A DNA stretch of 64,000 nucleotides from CAYZBF01 sp964476585 (GCA_964476585.1 CAYZBF010000006.1:1-64000); one strand, 5' to 3'. Counted from the stretch's first letter, positions 7,772-17,406 are shown. Numbers and translations are program-made. Notes: generated by a model not told the origin, from the sequence alone.

Positions 7772-7895
7772 AAGTTAGTTGAATAGTTGAGTTGTTGATT
7801 AGTTAAGTAGTTTACCCCACTTTTGACCACCTCGCTTTTCGACTAATAAACTATTGAACTAATATCTTTTTTTATCTGCGTTTATCTGCGTCCAA
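7772..7895. repeat. Degenerate low-complexity intergenic tracts
   Basis: GTTGAATAGTTGAGTTG-type sequence (about 7777-7812), its reverse-complement style (ACTATTGAAC, about 7851-7860), and a tandem ATCTGCGTTTATCTGCGTCC (about 7874-7893) lie between the terminator and the next gene. No ORF is supported here. Confidence 0.55.
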
Positions 7896-7897
7896 AT

Positions 7898-8944
7898 TCA
7901 AAAGGAAAATTCAACATTTAAACCCCAAATAAAATCCCCATAGGGAATATCATTCATCCCCCAGAAGAGTTCCGTCTCGAGAATCCTCAAGGTAAGTTCA
8001 AGATCCAGTTCGCTTGCATGAAAAGAACCTCCAATCCCCGGGGCTATCTTATTATCATAAAACGGATAGGATAACTTTCCCCCTATCCCTCCTCGGGGTA
8101 GTGAATCACCCTTTGAATAGGTGATAAACGCACGAAGAAAATCTGCTTTTAAAGAGAGATAACTTTCCTTTCCTAACTCAACATCGAAAAACTCTGTCTT
8201 ACAACCAATCACTGGATTCTCTGAAATAACAGCGTATATAGAACGTTCAAGAGAAAGAACATAAATAGGTGCAATAAACCAATCAGTAATCTTCCATTCT
8301 TCTTTATCAAAAAAACCCTCACTAACAATGTCAGCCATAATTAGAAATACAGGGTCAATCACTCGGAAAAGATAAGAAATAAATTGCTCATCATGGGTAG
8401 AACCAAGCCTGAGATCTCCAATCTTCAGATATCCTAACCACCTATCCCTTGTAGTTCCAACAAAGAAATAATTGGAATTTAGCGAAATACTCCATATATC
8501 ACTGTAAGCTGAAAGGATAACTGTCCCTTCCAATTCTTTAAATTTTAATGGCATAGTTAGCTTTCCGTATCCCTTCAAAGCGCCCCTATAAGAATGTAGT
8601 CCAGAAATTCCTCCGCTTATCTCTCCCCAATCTAAACTCCTCTGGAAATAAAGGTTAAGAAATCTATAATCACCATTCACCATTCTTATAAAGGAATAGG
8701 GCGTGTCTGAAGCAGCTGCTTTTGCAGATAGAAGGAATAGGTCTTTCTCCCCGAGGATAGAACGAGTATAGTATTCATGCGATCTAAACTGTCCAATCAC
8801 AGAATCCCTGTAAGCATATAGTCCGACACAAGGTTCTTCTGTACTCCAGCTAAATCGAATCAAATCTCTTTCAGGCAATGGAGCAATTAGAAAGGGAAGC
8901 TGGATATATATTAATTGATATCCGATAAAACCTATTGCTGGCAT
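7898..8944 (-). CDS. Putative outer-membrane beta-barrel protein
   Basis: GGAGG precedes ATG 8944. A hydrophobic N-terminus (IGYQLIYIQLPFLIAPLP) resembles a signal peptide. The remaining 348-aa chain is dominated by alternating amphipathic strands and ends in aromatic NVEFSF, the C-terminal Phe expected of outer-membrane barrels. I do not recognise a specific family. The start overlaps the end of the NHL-repeat gene by 13 bases, so the two are translationally linked and may act together at the cell surface. Confidence 0.55.
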   Translation of the reverse strand: MPAIGFIGYQLIYIQLPFLIAPLPERDLIRFSWSTEEPCVGLYAYRDSVIGQFRSHEYYTRSILGEKDLFLLSAKAAASDTPYSFIRMVNGDYRFLNLYFQRSLDWGEISGGISGLHSYRGALKGYGKLTMPLKFKELEGTVILSAYSDIWSISLNSNYFFVGTTRDRWLGYLKIGDLRLGSTHDEQFISYLFRVIDPVFLIMADIVSEGFFDKEEWKITDWFIAPIYVLSLERSIYAVISENPVIGCKTEFFDVELGKESYLSLKADFLRAFITYSKGDSLPRGGIGGKLSYPFYDNKIAPGIGGSFHASELDLELTLRILETELFWGMNDIPYGDFIWGLNVEFSF

Positions 8945-10215
8945 TGGACCTCCACAGAAATCCTCTTTTCAAATTTACCTCTTGAGGAGTAGGTAGGTTC
9001 AAATACAAGTTCTATTTTGTACTTCCCTTCACCCACTGGTTGTCCACTTTCATTGAGAGTATCCCAGAGCAGATAGTTATGTCCCAAATCTTTAATCCAT
9101 CCCAAATCAAAGGTTCTTATCTTCCGCCCTGAAGAATCATATATATTAACTGTGACTATAGCAACTTGAGTAAGATAGTAAGACACTGTAACTCCTTCCT
9201 CTGGCTTGAATATTTCAGGTTCGACTCCCCTTATCCAGGCATCCACACCCATCCAGAAATACTGAATACTCCTTGAGTCAACTACAAAGAGTTGACCATA
9301 TCTCCTCCAAATCGTTATCCCTTTGGGAGACAGGAACTCCTTATCCCCAGTTCCTTCTCTTCCATATCTCGCTATATAGTCAAGGTTCCTATCAAAAAGA
9401 TGAAGACAATTGTTATAACTATCGGTAACCCAGATAAGACCATAATAATCAATTGCAATGGATTCAAATTGTACTTGAGAATAGTCAATATCATCTTTAT
9501 CCACGACTGAAAGAATCTTACCATTAGGGGATAACTTCGTAATTCTGGATTTATAGGAATCTATAACCACGACAAAGGATTCGCGATATCTAAGCCATCG
9601 ATCACGAGAACTCACTGCAGCTATACCTGTAGGATGGTCAAATCCTTTTACCTCTTTTAAGAACCTCCCCTGGTGGTCAAAGATTTGCACTCGGTTATTA
9701 CCATAATCAGTTACATAAACCTTATCAGAGGTCACTGAAATCTGCCTCGGATCATCAAAGTATCCTTTGAGAATTCCAAAGCCTCCAAAATCTTCAAGAT
9801 AATGTAAATTCCTCCCATCAAATGAGTATTTAACCACTCTATTCCTCATCCTGTTAACAACCCATAGTGTCCCTTCCGGGGTTATTTCACAATCTGATGG
9901 CATCCAGAGTGAACTATCCCCTATTATAGGCGATTTATATATTCCGATATTGGTAAGTCCAATATTATACAGGATTGAATTACTAAGAAGATCACATAAG
10001 AATAAAGTAAGTTCGTCATCGTCGTTGCTGGTATTAGGGTCATCAAGAAATTTGATCTTTGCTGCAGAAAAGCCTCCGACCCCCCTGAACTCTATAGACT
10101 TCCCTGTGGCAAGTTTTAAATATGAGAGTGTCCCTTTGTGATATCCTAAGGTATGTGAAAATGGTGGGTATACCAGTGTGGTGGGATCATACAGACTTAG
10201 AAGAAGAATTATCAT
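8932..10215 (-). CDS. NHL-repeat beta-propeller protein with FlgD-like Ig domain
   Basis: The 427-aa protein has a short hydrophobic start (MIILLLSLYD) and a series of NHL repeats between about residues 100 and 320 (LWVVNRMRNRVVKYS, VYVTDYGNNRVQIFD, IWVTDSYNNCLHLFD, LFVVDSRS). A C-terminal FlgD/type-IX-like Ig domain follows, with VNIYDSSGRKIRTFD and an LLWDT strand. Such proteins are usually exported scaffolds or binding proteins. ATG 10215 overlaps the end of lspA by 29 bases. The gene is coupled to the barrel-like gene downstream. Confidence 0.8.
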   Translation of the reverse strand: MIILLLSLYDPTTLVYPPFSHTLGYHKGTLSYLKLATGKSIEFRGVGGFSAAKIKFLDDPNTSNDDDELTLFLCDLLSNSILYNIGLTNIGIYKSPIIGDSSLWMPSDCEITPEGTLWVVNRMRNRVVKYSFDGRNLHYLEDFGGFGILKGYFDDPRQISVTSDKVYVTDYGNNRVQIFDHQGRFLKEVKGFDHPTGIAAVSSRDRWLRYRESFVVVIDSYKSRITKLSPNGKILSVVDKDDIDYSQVQFESIAIDYYGLIWVTDSYNNCLHLFDRNLDYIARYGREGTGDKEFLSPKGITIWRRYGQLFVVDSRSIQYFWMGVDAWIRGVEPEIFKPEEGVTVSYYLTQVAIVTVNIYDSSGRKIRTFDLGWIKDLGHNYLLWDTLNESGQPVGEGKYKIELVFEPTYSSRGKFEKRISVEVQCQQ

Positions 10216-10690
10216 GGCGATATTCTAAAAACCAATGAATAACGACAAGTATTATACCAATTGTAACAAATGAGTCAGCTAGATTAAAAGTAGGCCAGTG
10301 AAATCTTTCAACTCCTACTTCTATAAAATCCACGACCTCCATATATAGTATCCTGTCTACAAGATTACCCAAAGCTCCACCGATTATAAAAGAAATTGCT
10401 GTCAAAAATAGAGGATTTTTTGCAACAACGAACAGATATACAACGAAGAGGAAAGCCACAATAGTGAGTAAAGTAGAGATAGCAGGTCCTCCAAAATGTA
10501 ATCCAAAAACCGAATTGGGATTTCTGATATATGTGAAATGGATCACCTCTCCTATTATTCTTCTGGATTCCCCCAGATACATTGAGCTCGATATTAATGC
10601 CTTCGTCCATTGATCAAGGATTAGTATTACAAAAGATATCAAAAGAAAAGGGAATTTCTTTCTATTGCTTAGAGCTCTTCTTCTCCCCAA
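10187..10690 (-). CDS. lspA: Signal peptidase II (lipoprotein signal peptidase)
   Basis: This inner-membrane aspartic protease removes signal peptides from prolipoproteins. The 167-aa protein has four membrane helices and the family blocks LDQWTK, IRNPNSVFG, GGALGNLVDR and FNLADS; the two catalytic Asp lie in the last two blocks. The second block is usually N-x-G-x-x-F, and here the Gly is Asn. The start is TTG 10690, overlapping the DksA-like gene by 22 bases. Lipoproteins elsewhere in the window (4861, 47196, 60840) are expected substrates. Confidence 0.95.
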   Translation of the reverse strand: MGRRRALSNRKKFPFLLISFVILILDQWTKALISSSMYLGESRRIIGEVIHFTYIRNPNSVFGLHFGGPAISTLLTIVAFLFVVYLFVVAKNPLFLTAISFIIGGALGNLVDRILYMEVVDFIEVGVERFHWPTFNLADSFVTIGIILVVIHWFLEYRHDNSSSKSV

Positions 10691-11049
10691 CTCTTCTTCT
10701 CTCTACTTTCAGCACATGATTTGCAAAATCTCGCATATGGAACTGCTTTCAATCTTTCCCTATTTATATTATTCCCACAATCCTCACAGATACCATAGGT
10801 TTTTTCAACGATCTTCCGAAGAGCAGCGTCGATATCCTTGAGTTCTTTAGTATATTGATTCATAAGATATGAATCTCTATCTAATCTATTCTCGACATCT
10901 GCTATATCTGCAATATGCGTAGGGAAAGGAGTGATCTCCTCACCGCTCTCAAGAGGATTTTCACCAACCTTTGACTCTAAGCCATAAATTTCTTCAAGTA
11001 CATCTCTCCGTATTTTTCCCAGTTTACGCTCAAAATATTCGTAATTCAT
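10669..11049 (-). CDS. DksA/TraR-type zinc-finger protein
   Basis: The 126-aa protein has an N-terminal coiled-coil region (YFERKLGKIRRDVLEEIYG), a middle segment with LDRDSYLMNQYTKELKDI, and a C-terminal C4 zinc finger (YGICEDCG, then YARFCKSCA). Proteins of this type bind the RNA polymerase secondary channel and tune transcription. ATG 11049 lies four bases after the ileS stop and gives the usual N-terminus. A GTG at 11070 would add seven residues and has no better ribosome binding site. Confidence 0.88.
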   Translation of the reverse strand: MNYEYFERKLGKIRRDVLEEIYGLESKVGENPLESGEEITPFPTHIADIADVENRLDRDSYLMNQYTKELKDIDAALRKIVEKTYGICEDCGNNINRERLKAVPYARFCKSCAESREKKSWGEEEL

Positions 11050-11053
11050 TTTT

Positions 11054-13765
11054 TTAGCCGCTCTCGGCACCTCTTACAACTTCAACACACCTATTACACA
11101 ATTCCTTAAACTCCTCATCCTCTCCAACGGTTGCGGAATGAACCCAGCATCTCTTGCACTTCGCACCTGCTGCTTTTTTTACGCCGTAGGAACCATATTC
11201 ACCATCATAAGTGTATTGTGCATCAATAACATCAACTAGAAGAACCTCAGACGTGATAAAGAACTCAGGCAAATATTCTTTGAACTCCTGGAGTTCCAGA
11301 AGGTCACTCTTAATCTGAACCGCAGCTTCGAGAGAGTTTCCAATGAAATTATTCTCCTGGGCTGGTTCGAGCGCTTTATGGAATTCATCTCTGACTTTAA
11401 TTAATTTATCAATTTTCGCTTTGAATTCTATATCTTCCTTACTTAGCTTTCGATATTCGGGAAAATCAGAAAGGAATACAGAATCATCTGGAAAGAGTGT
11501 TTGCCATACTTCCTCACACGTAAAGGAAAGTATAGGTGAAAATATAATTGCAAGATTTTTGACTATTTGATAGAGCACAGTTTGAGCACTCCTTCTCTTG
11601 AGTGAATCCTTCCCTTCTACGTATAATCGATCCTTCAAGATATCAAAATAGAAAGCTGATAAAGTAGAGACTATGAAATTATATACTTCCCTATATACTC
11701 TATGATAAGAAATCGACTCATATTCTTTATCCACAACACAAAGTAGATTATTAAATTCTATCAAAATATATCGATCAATTGGTAACAATTTATCTTCTGG
11801 AACTACATCAAGGGAGGAGAAGCCATGAAGATTACCAAGCATAAACCTGCAACTATTTCTGATCTTCCTGTAGGCATCGACCAACCGCCGGATTACCTCT
11901 CTCCCATATTTTATATCCTGCGTCCAGTCCAGTGAAGCAATAAAGAGCCGCAGGACATCTGCTCCAAATTCCTCGACTATCTCACTAGGAGGTGTAAAAT
12001 TGCCCAGAGATTTATGCATGGATTTCCCCTCCTCATCCAATACCCAGCCATGGGTAACAACTGTGTTGAAGGGGGGAACATCCATTGCAGCCAGGGACAA
12101 CATTAAAGAAGAATTATACCAGCCCCTATGCTGATCTGGTCCCTCAACATACATATCCGATGGCCATTCTTCTCTATCCAGCGCGATAAAACTCGACCCA
12201 GAATCAAACCAGACATCAAGGGTGTCCATACCCTTCTCAAATTCAGAACTACCACATTTCGCGCATTTGAAGCCAGGAGGCAGGAGCTCGGAAGGTTCCC
12301 TATCAAACCAAGCATCAGCTGACTCCTTCTTAAATATTTCAGCAACATGCTCTATTACTTCAGGTTCCAATAGCGGTTCTCCGCATTTAGAACAGAAGAA
12401 CGCCGGTATATTGACACCCCAGATACGCTGACGGGAGATACACCAATCAGGACGATCCTTTACTGCAGCAAACATCCTGTGTTCAGTCTGAGTAGGATGC
12501 CATTTAGTCCTACCTACAACCTCAAGTGCCCTTTCTCTCAAGCGATTATGATCTACGGAAAGAAACCACTGCTCGGTTGCCCTGAATATTAAAGGAGTTT
12601 TACAACGCCAGCAAATTGGATAATTATGTGTAACCGTTTCAAGGTGTACAAGACTTCCCCTATCCTCCAGAATTTCAATAACTTTACCTGACGCCTCTTT
12701 GGTAGTCATCCCCTCAAAACCCGGCGCTTCATTGGTAAATCTTCCACTCTCATCAACAGGAGAAAGAATATCTAGTCCCGAACTTTTGCCAAGGACATAG
12801 TCCTCTCTTCCATGTCCTGGTGCTATATGGACAATGCCTGTTCCCTCGTCCATAGTCACAAATTTTGCAAGCAGAATGAAAGAATCTCTATCAAGGAATG
12901 GATGTTTAAATCTCTTACCTTCTAAATCCTTACCTTTAAATTCACTCACTATCTTATAATTCTTCCAGCCGACCTTCCCTACGTTTTTCTCTATGAGGTT
13001 CAAAGCAAGAAGGAAACGCTGGCCATCCACCTCAATTATTACATACGTATGGTCAGGATGGACTGCAAGAGCAAGATTGGATATGATAGTCCAGGGAGTA
13101 GTAGTCCATATCAGAGCTTTAAATTCATCACCTTCCATTGTAAATGTCAATGCGTGTGAGTCCAACATTTCGTATTCGATTTCTGATATAGCAAGGGCAG
13201 TCCTGCAGGTAGGACACCAGTGGACAGGCATATAACCACGATAAACAAAACCCTTCTTCACTACACAAGAGAGCAGATTTAACTCCTCGCCCTCATAATC
13301 TTTATTCATTGTAATAAAGGGATTATCCCATTCCCCAAAAACTCCTAATCGTTTAAACTCCTCCTTCTGGACGGAAACCCAATTGGCGGCAAACTCTCTA
13401 CATCTTTTCCTTATCGCAAAACGGTCACTCTGATCCTCAAATTCCTTGATCACAATATTCTCTATTGGCATACCGTGAGCGTCCCATCCAGGCTTGAAAG
13501 GCGTATAGTAGCCTTTTAACATCTTATACTTAATTGTTATATCCTTAATAATTTTATTCATTGCCTGACCGAGATGAATATTATTATTAGCGTAGGGTGG
13601 CCCATCATGAAGAATAAATCTTTTACTCCCTTCCCTTTTCTTTATGGCTTTCTTATAGATTTTATTCTTATCCCAGAATTCAATAAATTTGGGCTCACGC
13701 AGAGGGAGGTTTGCCTTCATAGGATAATCAGTATGTGGGAGATTTAATGTTTTCTTAAGATTCAA
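11054..13765 (-). CDS. ileS: Isoleucyl-tRNA synthetase
   Basis: This enzyme charges tRNA-Ile in the cytoplasm. Its 903 aa match the bacterial form. Visible parts are the N-terminus with LNLPHTDYPMKANLP, GPPYANNNIHLGQ in the HIGH position, GWDAHGMPIE, the editing domain near WTTTPWTI, the KMSKS region, an anticodon-binding domain and a C-terminal zinc finger (CKRCW, LCNRC). Both catalytic signatures deviate: HLGQ replaces HIGH and SMHKS replaces KMSKS. The start is TTG 13765, two bases after the stop of the TPR gene. Confidence 0.96.
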   Translation of the reverse strand: MNLKKTLNLPHTDYPMKANLPLREPKFIEFWDKNKIYKKAIKKREGSKRFILHDGPPYANNNIHLGQAMNKIIKDITIKYKMLKGYYTPFKPGWDAHGMPIENIVIKEFEDQSDRFAIRKRCREFAANWVSVQKEEFKRLGVFGEWDNPFITMNKDYEGEELNLLSCVVKKGFVYRGYMPVHWCPTCRTALAISEIEYEMLDSHALTFTMEGDEFKALIWTTTPWTIISNLALAVHPDHTYVIIEVDGQRFLLALNLIEKNVGKVGWKNYKIVSEFKGKDLEGKRFKHPFLDRDSFILLAKFVTMDEGTGIVHIAPGHGREDYVLGKSSGLDILSPVDESGRFTNEAPGFEGMTTKEASGKVIEILEDRGSLVHLETVTHNYPICWRCKTPLIFRATEQWFLSVDHNRLRERALEVVGRTKWHPTQTEHRMFAAVKDRPDWCISRQRIWGVNIPAFFCSKCGEPLLEPEVIEHVAEIFKKESADAWFDREPSELLPPGFKCAKCGSSEFEKGMDTLDVWFDSGSSFIALDREEWPSDMYVEGPDQHRGWYNSSLMLSLAAMDVPPFNTVVTHGWVLDEEGKSMHKSLGNFTPPSEIVEEFGADVLRLFIASLDWTQDIKYGREVIRRLVDAYRKIRNSCRFMLGNLHGFSSLDVVPEDKLLPIDRYILIEFNNLLCVVDKEYESISYHRVYREVYNFIVSTLSAFYFDILKDRLYVEGKDSLKRRSAQTVLYQIVKNLAIIFSPILSFTCEEVWQTLFPDDSVFLSDFPEYRKLSKEDIEFKAKIDKLIKVRDEFHKALEPAQENNFIGNSLEAAVQIKSDLLELQEFKEYLPEFFITSEVLLVDVIDAQYTYDGEYGSYGVKKAAGAKCKRCWVHSATVGEDEEFKELCNRCVEVVRGAESG

Positions 13766-13767
13766 TG

Positions 13768-14472
13768 CTACTTCTTTAGCAAATCAAGATGTGCCTTGAT
13801 ACTTATATTTTCAGGATCCAGTTCCTGTACCTTTTTCCATATCTCCTCTGCCATTTCTTTATCATCCTCTTTGTAATAACAAAGCCCTAATTTTATCGCT
13901 GCAGGGATGTAATCCACACTTCTCCTTAGAACCTCTTTCAATTCTTCCTTCGCTCCTTCAAGGTCACCCTTTTCCATCAAGATCTTACCTAAAAAGGTTC
14001 GAATATCATGGAAATTTGGAGCAAATCTGAGGGCTTTTCTTAATTCATCAGCCGCCGCATCAAATCGGCCTATACTGGCATACAGAGTAGCAGTATCCCT
14101 ATGCGAATTGGAAATAAGGGCTCTGACTGAGAACTCAATCTTTTCAAATTCAGATTCTCTCTCCATTTCAAGAGACTCCGCCTTTTCAAACTCTTTATTT
14201 GCTTCTTCAATCTCTCCAATTTGATTTAAAGTAAGCGCATAATTTATATGAGCTTCAATATATTGTGGATTTGACTTAATCGCTTTCTGAAAATACTCTA
14301 CAGCTTCCTGAGATCTTCCTGCAAGACTTAATGTAACGCCCAGCAAATTATTGATATCGGGATAATCTGGATGTTCTTCGAGGGCTTTCTTTAAATTATA
14401 TTGAGCACTCTGATATTCCCCCTCTTCAATGTTTTTCTTACCCTCCCTTAAATAATCCTTTTCATCACTCAT
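13768..14472 (-). CDS. Tetratricopeptide-repeat protein
   Basis: The 234-aa soluble protein consists of about five or six TPRs (for example YPDINNLLGVTLSLAGR, YIEAHINYALTLNQIG, RDTATLYASIGRFDAA). It has no signal peptide and probably acts as a cytoplasmic protein-interaction scaffold. It starts at ATG 14472 behind AGGAGAG and is the first gene of the ileS-dksA-lspA operon. No specific partner can be inferred. Confidence 0.85.
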   Translation of the reverse strand: MSDEKDYLREGKKNIEEGEYQSAQYNLKKALEEHPDYPDINNLLGVTLSLAGRSQEAVEYFQKAIKSNPQYIEAHINYALTLNQIGEIEEANKEFEKAESLEMERESEFEKIEFSVRALISNSHRDTATLYASIGRFDAAADELRKALRFAPNFHDIRTFLGKILMEKGDLEGAKEELKEVLRRSVDYIPAAIKLGLCYYKEDDKEMAEEIWKKVQELDPENISIKAHLDLLKK

Positions 14473-14912
14473 AAGCTCTCCTATCTTTGTTTTTTATATA
14501 TACAAAAACCTCATCCTGTCAACCCTGTCAGCCGCTTTTAACATTGAGTTCACCCATACAATTTTACAGAAATAATCAAAAAGAATTTGTATTTTTGCCA
14601 GTGTATTTTATTAAAAATTTGAATAGCCATGGAAAATATTTTTTTAAACATTTATATTTTATATTTATAATCTTTAGATTAAAGTCAACCCCTTCCTTAA
14701 ATTTTATTCCATAATTTCAAAGTTTAAACCTTCTAAACCATCCGCTTTTATTCGCTACAGAGACTCAGAGAACACAGAGATAGTCGCTTCGCTCCATTGC
14801 AAAATGAAAAATGATCTATCGACTTACGAGGCTGATAACTATTGCCTCTCCACTAAACTATGGGGGGTAACAATGTGTTTTGTTATCTTCAGCTACAACC
14901 CCAAACTTCCTC
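14473..14912. other. 440-base region without a supported gene
   Basis: AT-rich sequence upstream of the TPR operon and the tRNA pair. It contains a degenerate CAGAGACTCAGAGAACACAG tract (about 14757-14780), the same family as the one at 59956-60023. ORFs on the plus strand here have no ribosome binding site and no protein-like composition. Confidence 0.6.
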
Positions 14913-14940
14913 TTGACATCCCTATTTTTATTAATATATT
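14913..14940 (+). promoter_or_regulatory. Promoter of the tRNA-Ile/tRNA-Ala pair
   Basis: TTGACA (14913-14918), 16 bases, TATATT (14935-14940). The tRNA begins 11 bases after the -10. Confidence 0.8.
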
Positions 14941-14950
14941 ACAACATAAT

Positions 14951-15024
14951 GGGCCTATAGCTCAGTTGGTTAGAGCGTTCGCCTGATAAGCGAGAGGTCA
15001 GTGGTTCGAATCCACTTAGGCCCA
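14951..15024 (+). tRNA. tRNA-Ile (GAU)
   Basis: The acceptor stem GGGCCTA pairs with TAGGCCC and the discriminator base is A. D-arm, anticodon loop with GAT (14985-14987) and TTCGAATCC T-loop are all present. The CCA end is not encoded. Confidence 0.97.
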
Positions 15025-15033
15025 TTTTTTATT

Positions 15034-15106
15034 GGGGGCGTAGCTCAGCTGGAAGAGCACCTGCCTTGCACGCAGGAGGCCAGCGGTTCGAGTCCGCTCG
15101 CCTCCA
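15034..15106 (+). tRNA. tRNA-Ala (UGC)
   Basis: The acceptor stem GGGGGCG pairs with CGCCTCC and contains the G3-U70 wobble that marks alanine tRNAs. The anticodon TGC is at 15067-15069. It lies 9 bases after tRNA-Ile in the Ile-Ala order usually seen inside rRNA spacers, but there is no rRNA in this window. Confidence 0.97.
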
Positions 15107-15133
15107 TATTATTTCAAAGGAAATGAGCATTTT

Positions 15134-15610
15134 ATGAATCCCATATTAAAGATTGTAGTCCTCTCCTTACTGCCCATCTCGGAACTCCGGGGTAGTATTC
15201 CCGTAGGTCTTGCATCTGGACTAAACATTTTTATTGTTTACTCTCTGGCAGTTTTCTGTAACCTGCTGGTCTTTCCCATATTTTATCTGTTCTTATCATC
15301 AATACATCATTTCTTCCTACGATTTAAATTCTATCGGAAATCTTTTGAAGTTCTTATTGAACAGACGAGAAGAAGAGCCCGACCCAAGATTGAGAAATAC
15401 GGGTATTTAGGTTTAACGCTCTTTGTAGCAATACCACTACCTGTAACTGGAGCCTATACAGGTACTTTAGCTGCCTGGTTCTTCAAAATGAACAGAAGGA
15501 ATTCTTTCTTTGCAGTTTTATTAGGTGTAATTATTGCAGGTATTATAGTAAGTGTTGTGAGTATCTTAGGGATTCATATCTTTGATATATTTATTAAGGA
15601 TAGTATTTGA
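15134..15610 (+). CDS. Small multidrug export-like membrane protein (COG2426 type)
   Basis: The 158-aa protein has four to five membrane helices and the family features LPISELRGSIPVG near the N-terminus, IEKYGYLGLTLFVAIPLPVTGAY-type central sequence (shown in part) and AWFFKMNRR. Related proteins are annotated as small multidrug exporters, but evidence for transport is thin. AAGGAAATGAG precedes ATG 15134. It may be read from the tRNA promoter. Confidence 0.8.
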   Translation: MNPILKIVVLSLLPISELRGSIPVGLASGLNIFIVYSLAVFCNLLVFPIFYLFLSSIHHFFLRFKFYRKSFEVLIEQTRRRARPKIEKYGYLGLTLFVAIPLPVTGAYTGTLAAWFFKMNRRNSFFAVLLGVIIAGIIVSVVSILGIHIFDIFIKDSI

Positions 15611-15654
15611 CTTTAGGACTAGAGACGGAGGACGGAAGACCGAACAATAAAAAT

Positions 15655-17406
15655 TTATTTTTCACACAGGTGGCATTGATCTATCAGTTCCCCGACCTCA
15701 TTATAAACATTTAAGTTCACTGTATCACTTCTCACCTGAACAAAACAGTAGTGGTAGCCAGGATAGAATGACTGGACTGATTTAATCCAGGGGGATTCTA
15801 CCTGTGCATAGTATGGTGCACCTGCTCCACCCGTAACTATCTGCCATACTGGATGTTTCGGATTCAAAGGTTCCGAAGGAAGATATCCATTTTCTTCATA
15901 AAAAACGGTTGAACTGTCCACCAACATCCTGTGGTAATTATGCTCATCACCATAGAACACTGCAACCACTTTCTCACTACTACATATAACCCTCCACAAT
16001 TCATCCCTCCGCTCTATAACAAAGGGCTTCTTGCCATTATACCACTGGGCATCGCCGAGGTGTGCGCTATTCGGGAAAGAGGGCTCATGGCCATAGAGAA
16101 ATATATGTTTAATATTCGGATTCCCATCTGCCTCCTTTATAACGCTCTCTATCCAGTCAAGCTGCCCATCCATAACATACCCTTCAAGGTTACCCCCATA
16201 TTTCAGAGGATTACTGGAATATGCGTAGTTCGTATTGAAGGAAATAAATCTTGAATTTCCGAAGTCAAAATAGTAAACATTTTCTGTGTACGGAGGTGCC
16301 GCATCCTTCATGCTCCTCTCTGGTGACGGTCCATTCAATGGGTTAACAAACTCCAGAGAAAATATATCCTCAGCACTATGGGGTGAACACTTATCAAATT
16401 CTACATCTCCATAGATATCTAACAGCGCTTCATGATTCCCCATCCCCTCATAAATGGGGATAAACGCTCCCACACCTTCGGAGGCTCTCTTCCAGTTCTT
16501 AAGTTGATATCTAAAATCAAATTCATATGACATATATCCATTCACCAGATCTCCTGCAAAAAGGATAAAATCTGATCCTCTATGATAGGCATCTAAAAGT
16601 AACTTTGTAAGAATATAATAATTGCAGGATTCGCCATAATATCTCTCTCCTCCTCCGGATGCCCCCCTTGAATCTGAGAGGACAGCAAATTCGAATCTGT
16701 TCCCATCTTTGGGTGCAGTTTTGAAATGATATTCACCCCTTACTTCTTCACCTACCACTACCTGATAACTGTATGTTTCTCCCGAACTTAATCTGTCTAT
16801 CTTTATCTCATGTAATTTACTCTTTATTCCATCACTGTAACTCCTTCCTCCAATGATAACCTCCGCCTTATCCTTTATATCCGTTTCCCAGGATATAATA
16901 GCACTACTGGTCCCAATTTGATCTATGAATGGACCCGATATAATACAGGGAACCCTTTTGTAATCTCTATCCACCCTAAATCGCCCATCGTAGATATTGC
17001 TCACTTTATAACGAGGATTACTTATTTCTACTCGAAAGTAGATCACTCCACCCATCTCCTTAAAATTGCTTCTATCATACTCTTGATCTTCTAAAAAATC
17101 TAACGGAAGGCCGATTCTATGCTCCTTTGACACTCCTCCATTTTTCTCATATGAGAGTCTTCTAAATCGTGGAGTTTTTATTTCCTGAGGTAGGTATAAG
17201 CCGTAGTAAATACCAATAGGTGGGACATCTACTGTAGTCTTTACCTCTATAATGGCTTTTTTCCTTTCACTATCAAGTAAAACATTCGGTTCCTCTAAGA
17301 CGAGCAATCCTCTAAGTTCTGGAGCTACTTTTCCAGGATATTTATATGGTTTTCCGAGGTTACCTCCATAAATTGAAAAAACAGATAGGATAATAAACGC
17401 CCACAT
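15655..17406 (-). CDS. Secreted purple-acid-phosphatase-like metallophosphoesterase
   Basis: The 583-aa protein has a signal peptide (MWAFIILSVFSIYGG). A fibronectin-III-like domain spans about residues 150-230 (SSAIISWETDIKDKAEV, SGETYSYQV). A calcineurin-like phosphoesterase domain spans about 235-510, with metal-ligand blocks LSDSRG, FAGDLVN, GMGNHE, YGHEP and GDEHNY. The first block has S where family members usually have G. The C-terminus ends in a Cys-containing strand (QCHLCEK). The substrate is probably an extracellular phosphoester. The start has AGGAGG upstream and the gene stands alone. Confidence 0.85.
   Translation of the reverse strand: MWAFIILSVFSIYGGNLGKPYKYPGKVAPELRGLLVLEEPNVLLDSERKKAIIEVKTTVDVPPIGIYYGLYLPQEIKTPRFRRLSYEKNGGVSKEHRIGLPLDFLEDQEYDRSNFKEMGGVIYFRVEISNPRYKVSNIYDGRFRVDRDYKRVPCIISGPFIDQIGTSSAIISWETDIKDKAEVIIGGRSYSDGIKSKLHEIKIDRLSSGETYSYQVVVGEEVRGEYHFKTAPKDGNRFEFAVLSDSRGASGGGERYYGESCNYYILTKLLLDAYHRGSDFILFAGDLVNGYMSYEFDFRYQLKNWKRASEGVGAFIPIYEGMGNHEALLDIYGDVEFDKCSPHSAEDIFSLEFVNPLNGPSPERSMKDAAPPYTENVYYFDFGNSRFISFNTNYAYSSNPLKYGGNLEGYVMDGQLDWIESVIKEADGNPNIKHIFLYGHEPSFPNSAHLGDAQWYNGKKPFVIERRDELWRVICSSEKVVAVFYGDEHNYHRMLVDSSTVFYEENGYLPSEPLNPKHPVWQIVTGGAGAPYYAQVESPWIKSVQSFYPGYHYCFVQVRSDTVNLNVYNEVGELIDQCHLCEK

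Noticed and set aside
12103..12348. Several ORFs of 60-80 codons on both strands within ileS
   Set aside because: They are alternative frames of a fully conserved synthetase gene.
14487..14714. A 75-codon plus-strand ORF in the AT-rich region before the tRNAs
   Set aside because: No ribosome binding site, Phe/Asn-rich composition and no family resemblance. It is probably chance in AT-rich sequence.
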